A stretch of 64,000 nucleotides of DNA, taken from NCBI GenBank assembly GCA_015143295.1, contig CM026564.1, forward strand, positions 16,790,416-16,854,415. The letters are read 5' to 3'. The notes below the pieces were generated by a model, which ran no database searches, was not told the origin of the DNA, and saw only the letters and a program-made list of their open reading frames with translations. Position numbers and translations under genes: made by a program. Origin of the DNA: Tetracentron sinense. Its lineage: Eukaryota; Streptophyta; Magnoliopsida; Trochodendrales; Trochodendraceae. The stretch's first letter is position 1, and the number at the start of each line of letters is the position of its first letter. This document shows, piece after piece, positions 44,140-54,808 of this stretch.

Positions 44140-44175
44140 TTAAAGATTTACAAACAAAATCATTGAGGTTTTGAA

Positions 44176-44710
44176 TAGGGCTGCACAAAGCCCGATTGAC
44201 CCGTTGGTGCTGTTCGGCTCGGTCCGAGATCGGCCTGAAATTTTGGGCTCGAACAAGTCAAGCCAAGCCTAAAAAAAAGCCCGAAAGCTAATTCAAGCCA
44301 AGTTCAAGCGTGTGCGGCTCGGCCCGGCTCGAAGCCTGGCTCGATTGAGGTTCGACTTGGCCCGAACTTGGCTCGGCTAGAAAATTATTTTTTTTAAGAA
44401 AAAAAAAATAAAATATATATATATATTATTTATATATATCATTATTATATATATAAATAATATAAAATTTTATTTTAAAAAAAAAGGGATTCAAGCCGAG
44501 CTCGAGCCAAGCCAAGCCCGGCTTGAGCTTGAATCAATTCGGGCCGAGTCGGGCTTCAAGCCAATTTTTTTTTTTCGGGCCGAGCTTCGGGCCGCACAAT
44601 CGATCCTGTTTTCGGGCTGAGCCGGGCTTCGGGCCTTGATCAAACTACTTCAAGCCGAGCCAGGCTTGGCCGAGCCAGTCTTGGCCAAGCCCGGCCCGAA
44701 TACAGCCCTA
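44176..44710. mobile_element. hAT-like foldback MITE, 8-bp target duplication
   Basis: It starts TAGGGCTGCAC and ends ...ATACAGCCCTA. Flanks are GTTTTGAA (44168-44175) and GTTGTGAA (44711-44718), 7 of 8 identical. The two halves are largely complementary (GGCTCGGCCCGGCTCGAAGC against GCCGAGCC...GGGCCG), with an AT-rich loop at 44395-44490. It is 535 bp and non-coding. hAT transposases make 8-bp duplications. It inserted 29 bp after the reticulon match ends. Confidence 0.85.
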
Positions 44711-44718
44711 GTTGTGAA

Positions 44719-46082
44719 TATCGTATAACTAATTTCCATTCTTCCCTTTTCCCCCAATGCTTCAGACTGAAGTTCAGCTGTTTTTGCGCATTTAGGTTCC
44801 CATTGTCTCTACTTCCTGGTATCCTTTTTGTGCTAAAATATATCTAGAGATATTTGGTAAGGATAGTCCAAAACACTTGACAATCTCTTAGGCAATATTT
44901 TGTTAGCAAAATACTTCTCTTACTCCCGGGACTTGGTTTGTAGTCCTGGTGTCCCACACGAGGTCTTTGCATTTTATCCAGGGACAATGGCTTGGTAGTA
45001 ATTTATTCACACAGTTTAGACTTGGTTTAAACATTCATATGTAACAACTCTAGCAAATTACTCTTCAGGGATTCCCTATCAATCAATTCCTTAATATGTG
45101 TTCCATCACTTATGCCTTGTTGCTACTTCCTGTAGTTTATCTTGGGTTTTTTTTAGGCGTTGGTATTTGTGGCATATCCTAACCCATCGAGAAGAAATAG
45201 GGAGTCCAAAGAATTTTTCTTTGTTACTTCCTGTTTGGATCTGGATTTTTATAGCAGAAAGAAGGTTCTTTACGTGTACTGCATTGTTTGATTTATTCTC
45301 CTTTTTTGGTTGTGAAGAATCTCTTTCGGTTATTCTCCATCATCCCTACTACGACCTGCATATATCACTCTAAGAGATGGTGATATATCCATTCTTTTTG
45401 TATGGTCTGCTTTCTCTACTGGATTATTGCTCACTTCTTTTCTTACAAATGAGCTTTTTAAATAAACTATAGGCGGATGATTTACCTGTTTTCATTTGGT
45501 TTCATGCCATGTCAAAGGAACCCTCAAGAGGAAATGATGAGGAAAAGGTGCTTATGGGGTTACCTGATGAGTCAAAAGGTGGTGGTATATCAATTTTGTA
45601 GCCTTGAGCAGTGTACTATATATAAAAATTTCTGTCTACTGCGTTTTCCGATTTACAAATAATTCGCTAACATGCGCAGCATCATGGAGCATTGAATAAT
45701 CCTGCACTTTACTTTACTTTGCTTATGAAAAAATAACAATTTTTTTTTAATCTTTCTTTACTAGTGTTTGCTGAAAAGTGGGTGTTTGTTTGGCTTGCAG
45801 ATTATGGGAAGTGCGAGTTCGCCACGGAATACTCTGATTAGGGAAGAGACAAAGATGGTGCGTCTGGTGGAGTAGAGAGATTAGCAGTTAGCTTATTTTT
45901 TTGCAGTATCCGATTTGTATGATTTTTATGCAAACGATCTTGTAATCATTTGCCATTTTCTCTTAACAATTTTCTATGGACTGGTTTTTAGGTATTTAGT
46001 TTGGAGGATTTGTAGTTTTACTTGTAAAACAGGTTTTTGAGTGATGACCACACTTGATTGTTCCTTGTAAAACAGCCCCTTT
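44719..46082 (+). other. Intron-like stretch with unidentified exon-like pieces
   Basis: A candidate exon at 45811-45874 follows TGGCTTGCAG. In one frame it reads YGKCEFATEYSD, a stop, then GRDKDGASGGVER. A second open patch at 45478-45595 reads MSKEPSRGNDEEKV and MGLPDESKGGG in one frame. I do not recognise either family. They may be further captured exons, but support is weak. Confidence 0.3.
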
Positions 46083-47112
46083 CAAGGTTTGAAATTTCGA
46101 TTTCGCATGTCATTTCAAGCCATGGAAAAAAGATATATTGAGGATATTTCGCAAGATATATCGATATCGAGGGAACAATATCGCACGTGCAGGAAAATTT
46201 TGAAAAAAATAGTGAAAAACATGGAATTTTTCAATGAACTTAAGGAAATGTTAAAATAGATGTTAATACACAAGTGAGAATAAAAAAAATTACAAAAACA
46301 ATTATGTATATAAGAGATGCAATGAGAAGGGAAATAAAGACGTGCGCTGATGCTGGCGACAATGTATGATTCACTAATATTGATGTAACTTACATAAAAA
46401 GTTGCATTTATTTCTCAATCAAGCATAACAATTAACTCAAATACAATCAAAATCAATACTATAAATAATTAAATCATTACTAAGAATAGATAAAATTAAA
46501 AATATTGCATTAAGATTTTATTGAATTTTTTATTGTGTGTATAATAAAAATCAATACTAAGAATAGTTAAATAATATTTAATTTATAAAATATAATTAGG
46601 TTACTACTTGCAACATAGGGGTAATATGGTCATTTATGTAATTAAAAAAAAAAATCTATTGTAATTAGTGTAATCTAAGGGAGGGTTTTGAAATATAGAT
46701 TAGAATAAAAATTAATTTATAAAGCGGTATTTAAAATTATTATTTTATCACATAAGTTTTATTTTGTAAATGACCATTACAACTTAAGTATAAATAAGTA
46801 AACAACAGAAAATAAAAATAAAAAACAGTAGAAAATATTTTGATCGAAAACTAGAAAATTTCGTCGAAATATACGAAAATTTGTTGAAATATACGAAATT
46901 TTGTAAAAACCAATTGAGAAAATGTAAAAAAAAAAACCAGTAGAAAATATTTCAACCGAAATATACGAAATTTCGTCGAAATATACGAAATTTCGATCGA
47001 AATTTACGAAATTTTGTAAAAACTAAAATACATGATTCAGATATTTCGAAACCCGTCGAGATCGAGATATCTTGTGCAAGATATCGAAATATCGTCGAAA
47101 TTTCAAACCTTG
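46083..47112. mobile_element. Inverted-repeat DNA element, ~1.03 kb, non-autonomous
   Basis: It starts CAAGGTTTGAAATTTCGA and ends TCGAAATTTCAAACCTTG, an 18-bp perfect inverted repeat. Subterminal regions on both sides are rich in GATATATCG and CGATATTTCG words. The inside has a repeated GAAATATACGAAATTT motif (46860-47015). No clean target duplication is visible. No transposase frame. The family is unassigned. Confidence 0.7.
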
Positions 47113-47173
47113 GCTACTCTCTCTCTCTCCAATTTCTTTTGTATGCTCCATTTTTTACTCTCTCATTTATCAG

Positions 47174-47309
47174 GAAACGTACTGTGATATATTGTTGAAG
47201 TATAAATCGGATCTGATGAGGCCTTTAGATGAAGCAACCGCATTCTTGAACAAGATTGAAATGCAGCTCAGCAATCTCTCCAAGGGTGCTTCTAGAAGCT
47301 GCGTTTCCG
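47174..47309 (+). pseudogene. KNOX homeobox gene, KNOX2-domain exon fragment
   Basis: After the acceptor TTTATCAG the exon encodes ETYCDILLKYKSDLMRPLDE and ATAFLNKIEMQLSNL. This is the KNOX2 domain of class I KNOTTED-like homeobox proteins (YCxxLxxYKxxLxxPxxEAxxFLxxIExQLxxL), which mediates dimerisation and partner binding in meristem regulators. The donor after CGTTTCCG is weak. The KNOX1, ELK and homeodomain exons are absent upstream and downstream in the window, so this is an isolated exon. Confidence 0.8.
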
Positions 47310-48316
47310 GTTTCTCTCTCTCTCTCTCTCAATCGTTTTAATTTTTTATTAGGTTTATTAATTTCTGTGCTAATTTTCATCTGTTGCCGCATTGATATCT
47401 TGTTAATCTTCTGGGTTCATTTCTTGTATTCATCTCTATATCACAGTTTTTGCTAGTTGGGATTATGAGATTTTCTATAAAACTTCGTACAGGGAGGAGG
47501 AGAAGAAATGAAGTTCCTTATCATAACATGTGGTCACTTAATTAGCATAACAAGCTCACATGTTGGAACTGCTGTTGCTTTCCTAGAAGCAGTCTTCTTC
47601 TTTCTGAATAAAACACACATCTTAAAAACTTCATTTATGCTTGGAGAACAAACGAAAGTTTCAGATATAGCAATAACATAAACCAGCAACAAAACCCTAT
47701 AAATGAATGAGACCCTTATCTTTGAAACATGTTTGTTTTCACTTCAGTAGTAGAGAAAGAAATGACTAAATCCCACTTTTGCTTTTTGCTGGATTGCTAC
47801 TCTGTCTCTATCCGTAGTTGATTTTTGATCATCTGGTTCTTTAGCTCTACAAGTTCTTATATTCTTTAATTCACTGATTTCCGTAATCTTTCTACGAACA
47901 TATTTCTAGTTTAAGTATATGTGTGGTTTCAATAATTGTTTCAGATGAATTCTGATTATTTCGAGTTCTAAATCATGATTTCTCTTAAGGATCTAAAATT
48001 TCACATTGAGAGCTTCCAGGCGAAGTTTTGATGATATTGAGCACTCCTACATGATTCCATAAGATTATAAGATATTCACATTAAGAGCTGCTCAATATTG
48101 TTTTTTTTTCCCTGATTGATCGGCGGTTTGTTGATAAACTTTATGTTTCTTAGGATTTTTTTTGATGCTCTGCATTTGAACTGTCTACTTTCTTAATATT
48201 GATTTGTTTTTCATTACTTTTTCTGGGTGATTTGTTTTGAGAATTGACGATCTGAGATCAGTCATTAGAGTTCTGATTTTCCATTTAACTTTTCAAATTG
48301 TTGAATTTCCCTCACG
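47310..48316 (+). other. Intron-like T-rich stretch, no gene seen
   Basis: CT-rich just after the KNOX exon, then ordinary T-rich plant intron/intergenic sequence. No homeobox or ELK coding sequence was found here. Confidence 0.4.
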
Positions 48317-49352
48317 TCGAAAAAAGAGCAGATCATGTCAAAAAAGGAGTCCTTGTTGTGATTCTATCCCCAGCTTTAAGTTACTTTTTTATAGTAAGTT
48401 TGAAAATTATGCAACTTATGTATCTCGTTGTTCAAATCGGAAAACGAGGTCTCAACTGAACAAGACGAATTCTAAAAGTTAAGATAGACCGATACAAATG
48501 CGTCAGAGCAACTTATGAACCTAGTTGCCCAAAATTGAAAAACGAGGTATAAACTCAACGAAACGAATTCTAAAAGTTAAGATAGACTGAAAAAAATGCG
48601 TCGAAGCAGATTGTGTCGAAAGAAGAGTCCCTGTTGGGATTCTGTGCGCAGCTGCGAGCTCTAGGTTACTTTTTTTAGTAGTTTGAAACTGAGGCAACTT
48701 ATTATCCCCAATTCCCCATTGCCCAAATCGGACAAACGGGGACTAAATTGAGCGAAACAAATTCTAAAAGGTAAGATAGTTTGAAATAATGCTTCGTAGG
48801 AGACCCCATCGAAGGAGTCTCGATTAGGATTATTTGCGTAGCTCTAGGTTATTTTTTTTAGTAGTTTGAAACTTGGACAACATATGAACCTCGTTGCCCA
48901 AATCGAGCAAACAAGTCTAAATTGAACGAAACAAATTATAAAAGTTAGGATAGATTGAAACAAATGCATTGTAGCAGACTGCTTCGAAAAAGCAGTCCTA
49001 GTTAAGATTCTGTCCGCAGCTCTAGGTTGTGTTTTATTTGTAGTTTGAAACTTAGGCAACTTATGAACCTTGTTGCACATATCGGACAAACTAGGACTAA
49101 ACTGAACGAAACCAATTCTAAAAGTTAGGAGATGTTGAAACAAATGCGTCAAAGCAGACTGCATCGAAAAACTAGTCCATCTAGGATTCTGTCCACAGCT
49201 TTAGGTTACTTTTTTTATAATTTGAAATTTAGGCAACTTATGAACCTTGTTGCCCAAATCGGTCAAACGAGGATTAAACTGAACGAAACCAATTCTAAAA
49301 GGTAAGATAGTTTGAAATAAATTCTTCGTGGCATACCCCATCGAAGGAGTCT
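48317..49352. repeat. Satellite-like tandem array 2, ~178-bp unit
   Basis: About six units homologous to array 1, with landmarks near 48330, 48500 (short unit), 48598, 48791, 48966, 49146 and 49323. Shared words include CTCTAGGTTACTTTTTTTAG and TTCTAAAAGTTAGGATAG. It ends at CGAAGGAGTCT, where the element at 49353 starts. The minus-strand frame here is repeat-derived. Confidence 0.87.
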
Positions 49353-50480
49353 CACACTCAAAGTAACAAAGTTCGGATTCGGAAATTATTCGGCGGAAGG
49401 TTAAGTTCGAAAAAAAAGGGGAAAAAATCAGTAAATTCGGGATATGTTCTGAAAAAAAGAAAAATTAATAATTATAAAAATAAGAACGTGATACCAACTA
49501 ATCCATCTACCAATCTTGATGTATTGACATCTCTTACTATGTTAGACATGTATCCCAATTCCTAAAAAATAAGCATAATGTAAACTCGCAAACTTAAGAA
49601 AAAAATTAAATAAAACTTAAGCAAATTTTATGTAATTTAAGAGAAAAGAATAATCTAAATTACATGTTTGTATATGCGAATCAGATTGTATAAGCAATTC
49701 AAAAATGTGAAGAAACGAGAAAAATAATAATCATCTATATAGATAAAATCAGAAAAGAAATATATGACTGTATTTATTTGGCATAACATATTAATTTAGC
49801 AAAATATAGAAATAGCTCAGAATAAATAAATAGCACAAATCATATTTTCTCTCAGTTTCGTTGAAATTCAACAGACTAAACAACATGCAAAAGCATAATT
49901 TTTCTCTCAATTTAATTGAATGTAATTAAAACCCTAAAATAACAACCTACTCGAATAGAGTTTTCTCCTTCTTCTATTAGTTGACGACTTCAGTTAAATG
50001 GAGATTTCTCATGTGAAATAATTCTCGGATTTTTAGTAACAATTCTATTGCTAATAGAAAGTCTATTTTTCCCTCATTCTAATTTTAGAATAATTCGTTA
50101 GTTTTATGGTTCAAAAACCTGAAAAGTCGACTCGACTCGAAAGTTAGCTAGGTCGAGTAACTTGTAATAACTTGAAAAACATGAGTTAAAAGAACTCGAA
50201 GTACACTGGTTTTACAGTCTCAAACCTAAAAACTTGGTTTAACAGATCCCATAGTAGGTTGTCTTTCTAGACCCAAAAGAATATGATGTAAAAACAGTGT
50301 GACGTTCGAGTTTTGGTTTAAAAAATGATAAAAATGCCCTTCTATGTCTCGGCTTAGTCTGGTGAGTCAAAAAACTCGGCTTGACTCGACCGAGTCACTC
50401 AAGTAACTTGGCAAATAGTGTCTCCTTATAGTTTTGAGTAACTTGGTCGAGTTACTCGGGTGAACTTCTAAATAATATTC
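49353..50480. mobile_element. Inverted-repeat element remnant (same family as 59087-60478), in unit A
   Basis: It begins CTCACACTCAAAGTAACAAAGTTCGG and follows the copy at 59087 block by block (CTTACTATGTTAGACATG, TTGAAATTCAACAGACTAAA, CCTACTCGAATAGAG, GACTCGACTCGAAAG). The right terminus is missing. The nested TTCAAAAAC element is partly present near 50110-50460. No coding sequence. Confidence 0.7.
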
Positions 50481-50624
50481 TTTTGACCTATTTGGCATTT
50501 TAAAGGTTTTGTAGGTAGACAGTTGATATAAACTCATTTATTGGCACACATGATCATTTATATCCTCCCGTGCCATGTTAATTTTAATATATTCCTGTGA
50601 TTCTGATTCGTTGTTGCGTGACAG

Positions 50625-50747
50625 TGGGAGGCTCTTGCTTTGGTGCTCATTGGAATTAGTGTAAATCAGATGCGATCTTTACCCGAGGGTACTAGTGCTT
50701 TGGGTCTTCCAATTGCAACGGGTGCATACGTGTACACATTGATATTT
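50625..50747 (+). pseudogene. Transporter exon, first copy (unit A)
   Basis: 123 bp, 41 codons, phase 0 at both ends, between TGCGTGACAG and TTT followed by GTAAGT. It encodes [20 protein letters not shown] and then [19 protein letters not shown]. It covers one transmembrane helix and the following loop of the carrier. It differs from the second copy at a few codons (Val/Leu, Ala/Val, Tyr/Phe). Confidence 0.85.
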
Positions 50748-51212
50748 GTAAGTGATCTGATGCATACTCTCCATTTCTTAAATCACAATTGCTGTCATGA
50801 GTTTGATATGGGCTTGTTTGTGTGACTGGAGTGGACCAGTATTAGTGGTTATGGCATTTGCTGAAATGGATCCATTTCCTTCTAATAGTGCAAATGTTTT
50901 TATTTTTTATTGAAAAATGAAGATAATAGAATATCATAGAGCAAAACATCCAAGGTATATAAAATGGAGACCAAAAGATGGCCTAAACAACTAAATATCA
51001 ACCATACATCTAACTGATTATAGAGGTGCAATCACTCTAACATGTCAAGCTGATTCCTAGTTATTTGATTTCAGATGTTTAAGATTGATTTATGGATATT
51101 TTGATCAATTGGATGTGGGTTGTTTCATAATCTTTTCCTCCAAATGGTATTCTGAAAGCTATTTGATATTTGTAATTTCAGATATACAAGAGGTACTAGT
51201 GAATCGTTTGCC

Positions 51213-52012
51213 TCAACGAAACGAATTCTAAAAGTTAAGATAGATTGAAACAAATGTGTCGGAGCAGACTGTGTCGAAAGAAGAGTCCCTGTTGGGATTC
51301 TGTGCGCAGTTGCGAGCTCTAGGTTACTTTTTTTAGTAGTTTGAAACTGAGGCAACTTATTATCCCCAATTCCCCATTGCCCAAATCGGACAAACGTGAA
51401 CTAAACTGAGGGAAACAAATTCTAAAAGGTAAGATAGTTTGAAATAAGTGCTTCGTAGGAGACCCCATCGAAGGAGTCTCGATTAGGATTATTTGCGTAG
51501 CTCTAGGTTATTTTTTTAGTAGTTTGAAACTTGGACTGCATATGAAACTCGTTGCCCAAATCGAGCAAACAAGTCTAAATTGAACGAAACAAATTATAAA
51601 AGTTAGGATAGATTGAAACAAATGAATTGGTGCAGACTGCTTCGAAAAAGCAGTCAAGTTAAGATTCTGTCCGCAGCTCTAGGTTGCTTTTTATTTGTAG
51701 TTTGAAACTTAGGCAACATATGAACCTCGTTGCACAAATCGGACAAACTAGGACTAAATTGAACGAAACCAATTCTAAAAGTTAGGATCTGTTGAAACAA
51801 ATGCGTCAAAGCAGACTGCATCGAAAAACTAGTCCCATCTAGGATTCTGTCCACAGCTTTAGGTTACTTTTTTTATAATTTGAAATTTAGGCAACTTATG
51901 AACCTTGTTGCCCAAATTGGTCAAACGAGGATTAAACTGAACGAAGCAAATTCTAAGAGGTAAGATAGTTTGAATAAATGCTTCGTGGCAGACCCCATCG
52001 AAGGAGTCTCAC
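51213..52012. repeat. Satellite-like tandem array 3, ~178-bp unit
   Basis: Five units with landmarks near 51257, 51450, 51624, 51801 and 51978 (spacings 193, 174, 177, 177). It is the copy of array 2 within duplication unit B, lacking the first units. Confidence 0.87.
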
Positions 52013-53125
52013 ACTCATAGTAACAAAGTTCGGATTCGGAAATTATTCGGCAGAGGTTAAGTTCGAAAAAAAGGGGAAAAAGTCAGTAAATTCGGGATAA
52101 GTTTTGAAAAAAAGAAAAATTAATAATTATAAAAATAAGAACGTGATACCAACTAATTCATCTACTAATCTTGATGTATTGACATCTCTTACTATGTTAG
52201 ACATGTATCCCAATTCCTAAAAAATAAGCATAATGTAAACTCGCAAACTTAAGAAAAAAATTACATAAGACTTAAGCAAATTTTATGTAATTTAAGAGAA
52301 AAAAATAATCTAAATTACATGTTTGTATATGCGAATCATATTGTATAAGCAATTCAAAAATGTAAAGAAATGAGAAAAATAATAATCATCTATATACATA
52401 AAATCAGAAAAGACATATATGATTGTATTTATTTGGCATAACATATTAATTTAGCAAAATATAGAAATAGCTCAGAATAAATAAATAGCACAAATCATAT
52501 TGTCTCTCAGTTCCGTTGAAATTCAACAGACTAAACAACATGCAAAAGCATCATTTTTCTCTCCATTTAATCGAATGTAATTAAAACCCTAAAATAACAA
52601 CCTACTCGAATAGAGTTTTCTCCTTCTTCTATTAGTTGACGACTTCAGTTAAATGGAGATTTCTTATGCGAAATAATTCTCGGATTTTTAGTAACAATTC
52701 TATTGCTAATAGGAAGTCTATTTTTCCCTCATTCTAATTTTAGAATAATTCGTTAGTTCTATGGTTCAAAAACCCGAAAAGTCGACTCGACTTGCAAGTT
52801 AGCTAGGTCGAGTAACTTGTAATAACTTGAAAAACATGAGTTAAAAGAACTCGAAGTACACGGGTTTTACAGTTTCAAACCTAAAAACTAGGTTTAACAG
52901 ATCGCATAGTAGGTTGTGTTTCTAGACCCAAAAGAATATGATGTAAAAACAGTGTGACGTTCGAGTTTTGGTTTAAAAAATGATAATAATGCCCTTCTAT
53001 GTCTCGGCTTAGTCTGGTGAGTCAAAAAACTCGGCTTGACTCGACCGAGTCACTCAAGTAACTTGGCAAATAGTGTCTCCTTCAAGTTTTGAGGTGACTT
53101 GACTCGAAATTCAGTTGAGTTGAAG
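52013..53125. mobile_element. Inverted-repeat element remnant in unit B
   Basis: The duplicate of 49353-50480. It starts CTCACACTCATAGTAACAAAG and is slightly closer to the full-length copy at 59087 than the unit-A remnant at this start. Right end missing. Confidence 0.7.
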
Positions 53126-53244
53126 GTTTTGTAGGTAGACAGTTGATATAAACTCATTTGTTGTCACACATGATCATTTATATCCTCCCGTGCCATGTTA
53201 ATTTTAATATATTCATGTGATTCTGATTCGTTGTTGCGTGACAG

Positions 53245-53367
53245 TGGGAGGCCCTTGCTTTGCTGCTCATTGGAATTAGTGTAAATCAGATGCGATCTTT
53301 ACCTGAGGGTACTAGTGTTTTGGGTCTTCCAATTGCAACGGGTGCATACGTGTTCACATTGATATTT
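53245..53367 (+). pseudogene. Transporter exon, second copy (unit B)
   Basis: Also 123 bp with identical splice context. It encodes [20 protein letters not shown] and [19 protein letters not shown]. The LLLIGIS form is closer to the family sequence as I remember it, so this copy may be the ancestral one. Because both ends are phase 0, either copy or both could be spliced without shifting the frame. Confidence 0.85.
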
Positions 53368-53952
53368 GTAAGTGATCTGATGCATACTCTCCATTTCTTA
53401 AATCACAATTGCTGTCATGAGTTTGATATGGGCTTGTTTGTGTGACTGGAGTGGACCAGTATTAGTGGTTATGGCATTTGCTGAAATGGATCCATTTCCT
53501 TCTAATAGTGCAAATGTTTTTATTTTTTATTGAAAAATGAAGATAATAGAATATCATAGAGCAAAACATCCAAGGTATATAAAATGGAGACCAAAAGACG
53601 GCCTAAACAACTAAATATCAACCATACATCTAACTGATTATAGAGGTGCAATCACTCTAACATGTCAAGCTGATTCCTAGTTATTTGATTTCAGATGTTT
53701 AAGATTGATTTATGGATATTTTGATCAATTGGATGTGGGTTGTTTCATAATCTTTTCCTCCAAATGGTATTCTGAAAGCTATTTGATATTTGTAATTTCA
53801 GATATACAAGAGGTACTAGTGAATCGTTTGCCATGCAAGCAGTTTAACTAAAATTACCCTATTCAACAGTACTTTTTTTTATTCTGATTTTTGTTTGCCC
53901 CTTGGGATTATCTGTGTACAATGACTCCTTACTTTAGGACCTCAATGTACAG

Positions 53953-54030
53953 GTAACTGTTCCATCATTGGCATCAGTCTTCAATGAGGATGCTCTGAAG
54001 AGCCAATTCGAGGCAAGCATTTATCTTCAG
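53953..54030 (+). pseudogene. Transporter exon VTVPSLASV...SIYLQ
   Basis: 78 bp, 26 codons, phase 0, from TGTACAG to CTTCAG followed by GTGATT. It encodes [20 protein letters not shown] and ASIYLQ. The family usually has a YNEYALKSQ motif here; FNEDALKSQ is a divergence at conserved Tyr positions. Confidence 0.83.
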
Positions 54031-54766
54031 GTGATTCTTTAACGATGAGTATGACTGCTTGTAAAATTGGGTGCTCGAAATTAGAAAATAAGTTGGGAAT
54101 CCATGGTTATTGCATTTCTTTTCTGTGAAGTAAAATATTCAGTGTCAGTTTCTATATACGTTCTGTATAGAAGTATAGGCAGTGGTACTTTTCTTTTTGT
54201 GTCTTTTCTTTCATCATTTTAGTGGCTCAGATGACCTAACTGCATTTCTCTAATAATATCAAAAGTAGTATTCTATTGTTTGTTAACTGTTTGTAGCCAC
54301 TCTTTTGATCCTCTTGTTGCACTTTGTACAATGTAGAAAAAGTGAGGCTCGAAAAATGAATGTTGGAATGTGAAGTTGTTGCTGAAATAGTTTTCCTCTT
54401 GAAGTAGATTGTTAAAATTATAAGATGTATTTGTAAGGTATTATCAACATATACCAAGGAATAAACTATTACAGTGAGCCATTTGATGCTCTTATTCCAT
54501 TTTAACCTGAACTCAATCTTTTTAATAACCTTGATTGAGGTCCATCCACTTTCCGTGAGCCATTCTGGGATGCTGCATCGCCTTCATGTATCCTACTTTA
54601 TCTTTTTCTTTTGGTAAATAACAATCGACAATGAAAGATAGAACAAAGCTTAAAGGAGATTGCCTCCTAAGAACAAGGAGGGTCATGCTGTTCTTACGGA
54701 GTGATATGCCCATCTCTTTGGCACTGCTTAAGAGTGCGAGGAAAAAATCTGATACTCTTAGCAAAT

Positions 54767-54770
<4 letters not shown>
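54031..54770 (+). other. Intron stretch, no gene
   Basis: Ordinary T-rich intron sequence. The minus-strand frame at 54522-54833 runs into the AT microsatellite and is spurious. Confidence 0.4.

Positions 54771-54805
<35 letters not shown>
54771..54805. repeat. (AT)n microsatellite
   Basis: About 17 AT units, directly next to the 3' end of a Helitron. Helitrons insert between A and T, and AT-rich targets are favoured. Confidence 0.95.
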
Positions 54806-54807
<2 letters not shown>

Positions 54808-54808
54808 A

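Larger units (their letters stand above)
48554..51212. repeat. Tandem segmental duplication, unit A (~2.66 kb)
   Basis: Unit A runs from CTCAACGAAACGAATTC at 48554 to GTGAATCGTTTGCC at 51212, and is followed immediately by the same start again at 51212. It contains satellite array 2, an inverted-repeat element remnant (49353-50480) and one transporter exon (50625-50747). Identity to unit B is high by eye, with scattered substitutions and small indels. Confidence 0.93.
51213..53832. repeat. Tandem segmental duplication, unit B (~2.62 kb)
   Basis: Unit B repeats satellite array, element remnant and exon in the same order, and ends with GTGAATCGTTTGCC at 53832, after which unique sequence (ATGCAAGCAG) continues. 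The offset between units is about 2,620-2,658 bp. Junction homology is only about one or two bases, which suggests end joining or replication-based duplication rather than recombination between long repeats. Confidence 0.93.
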
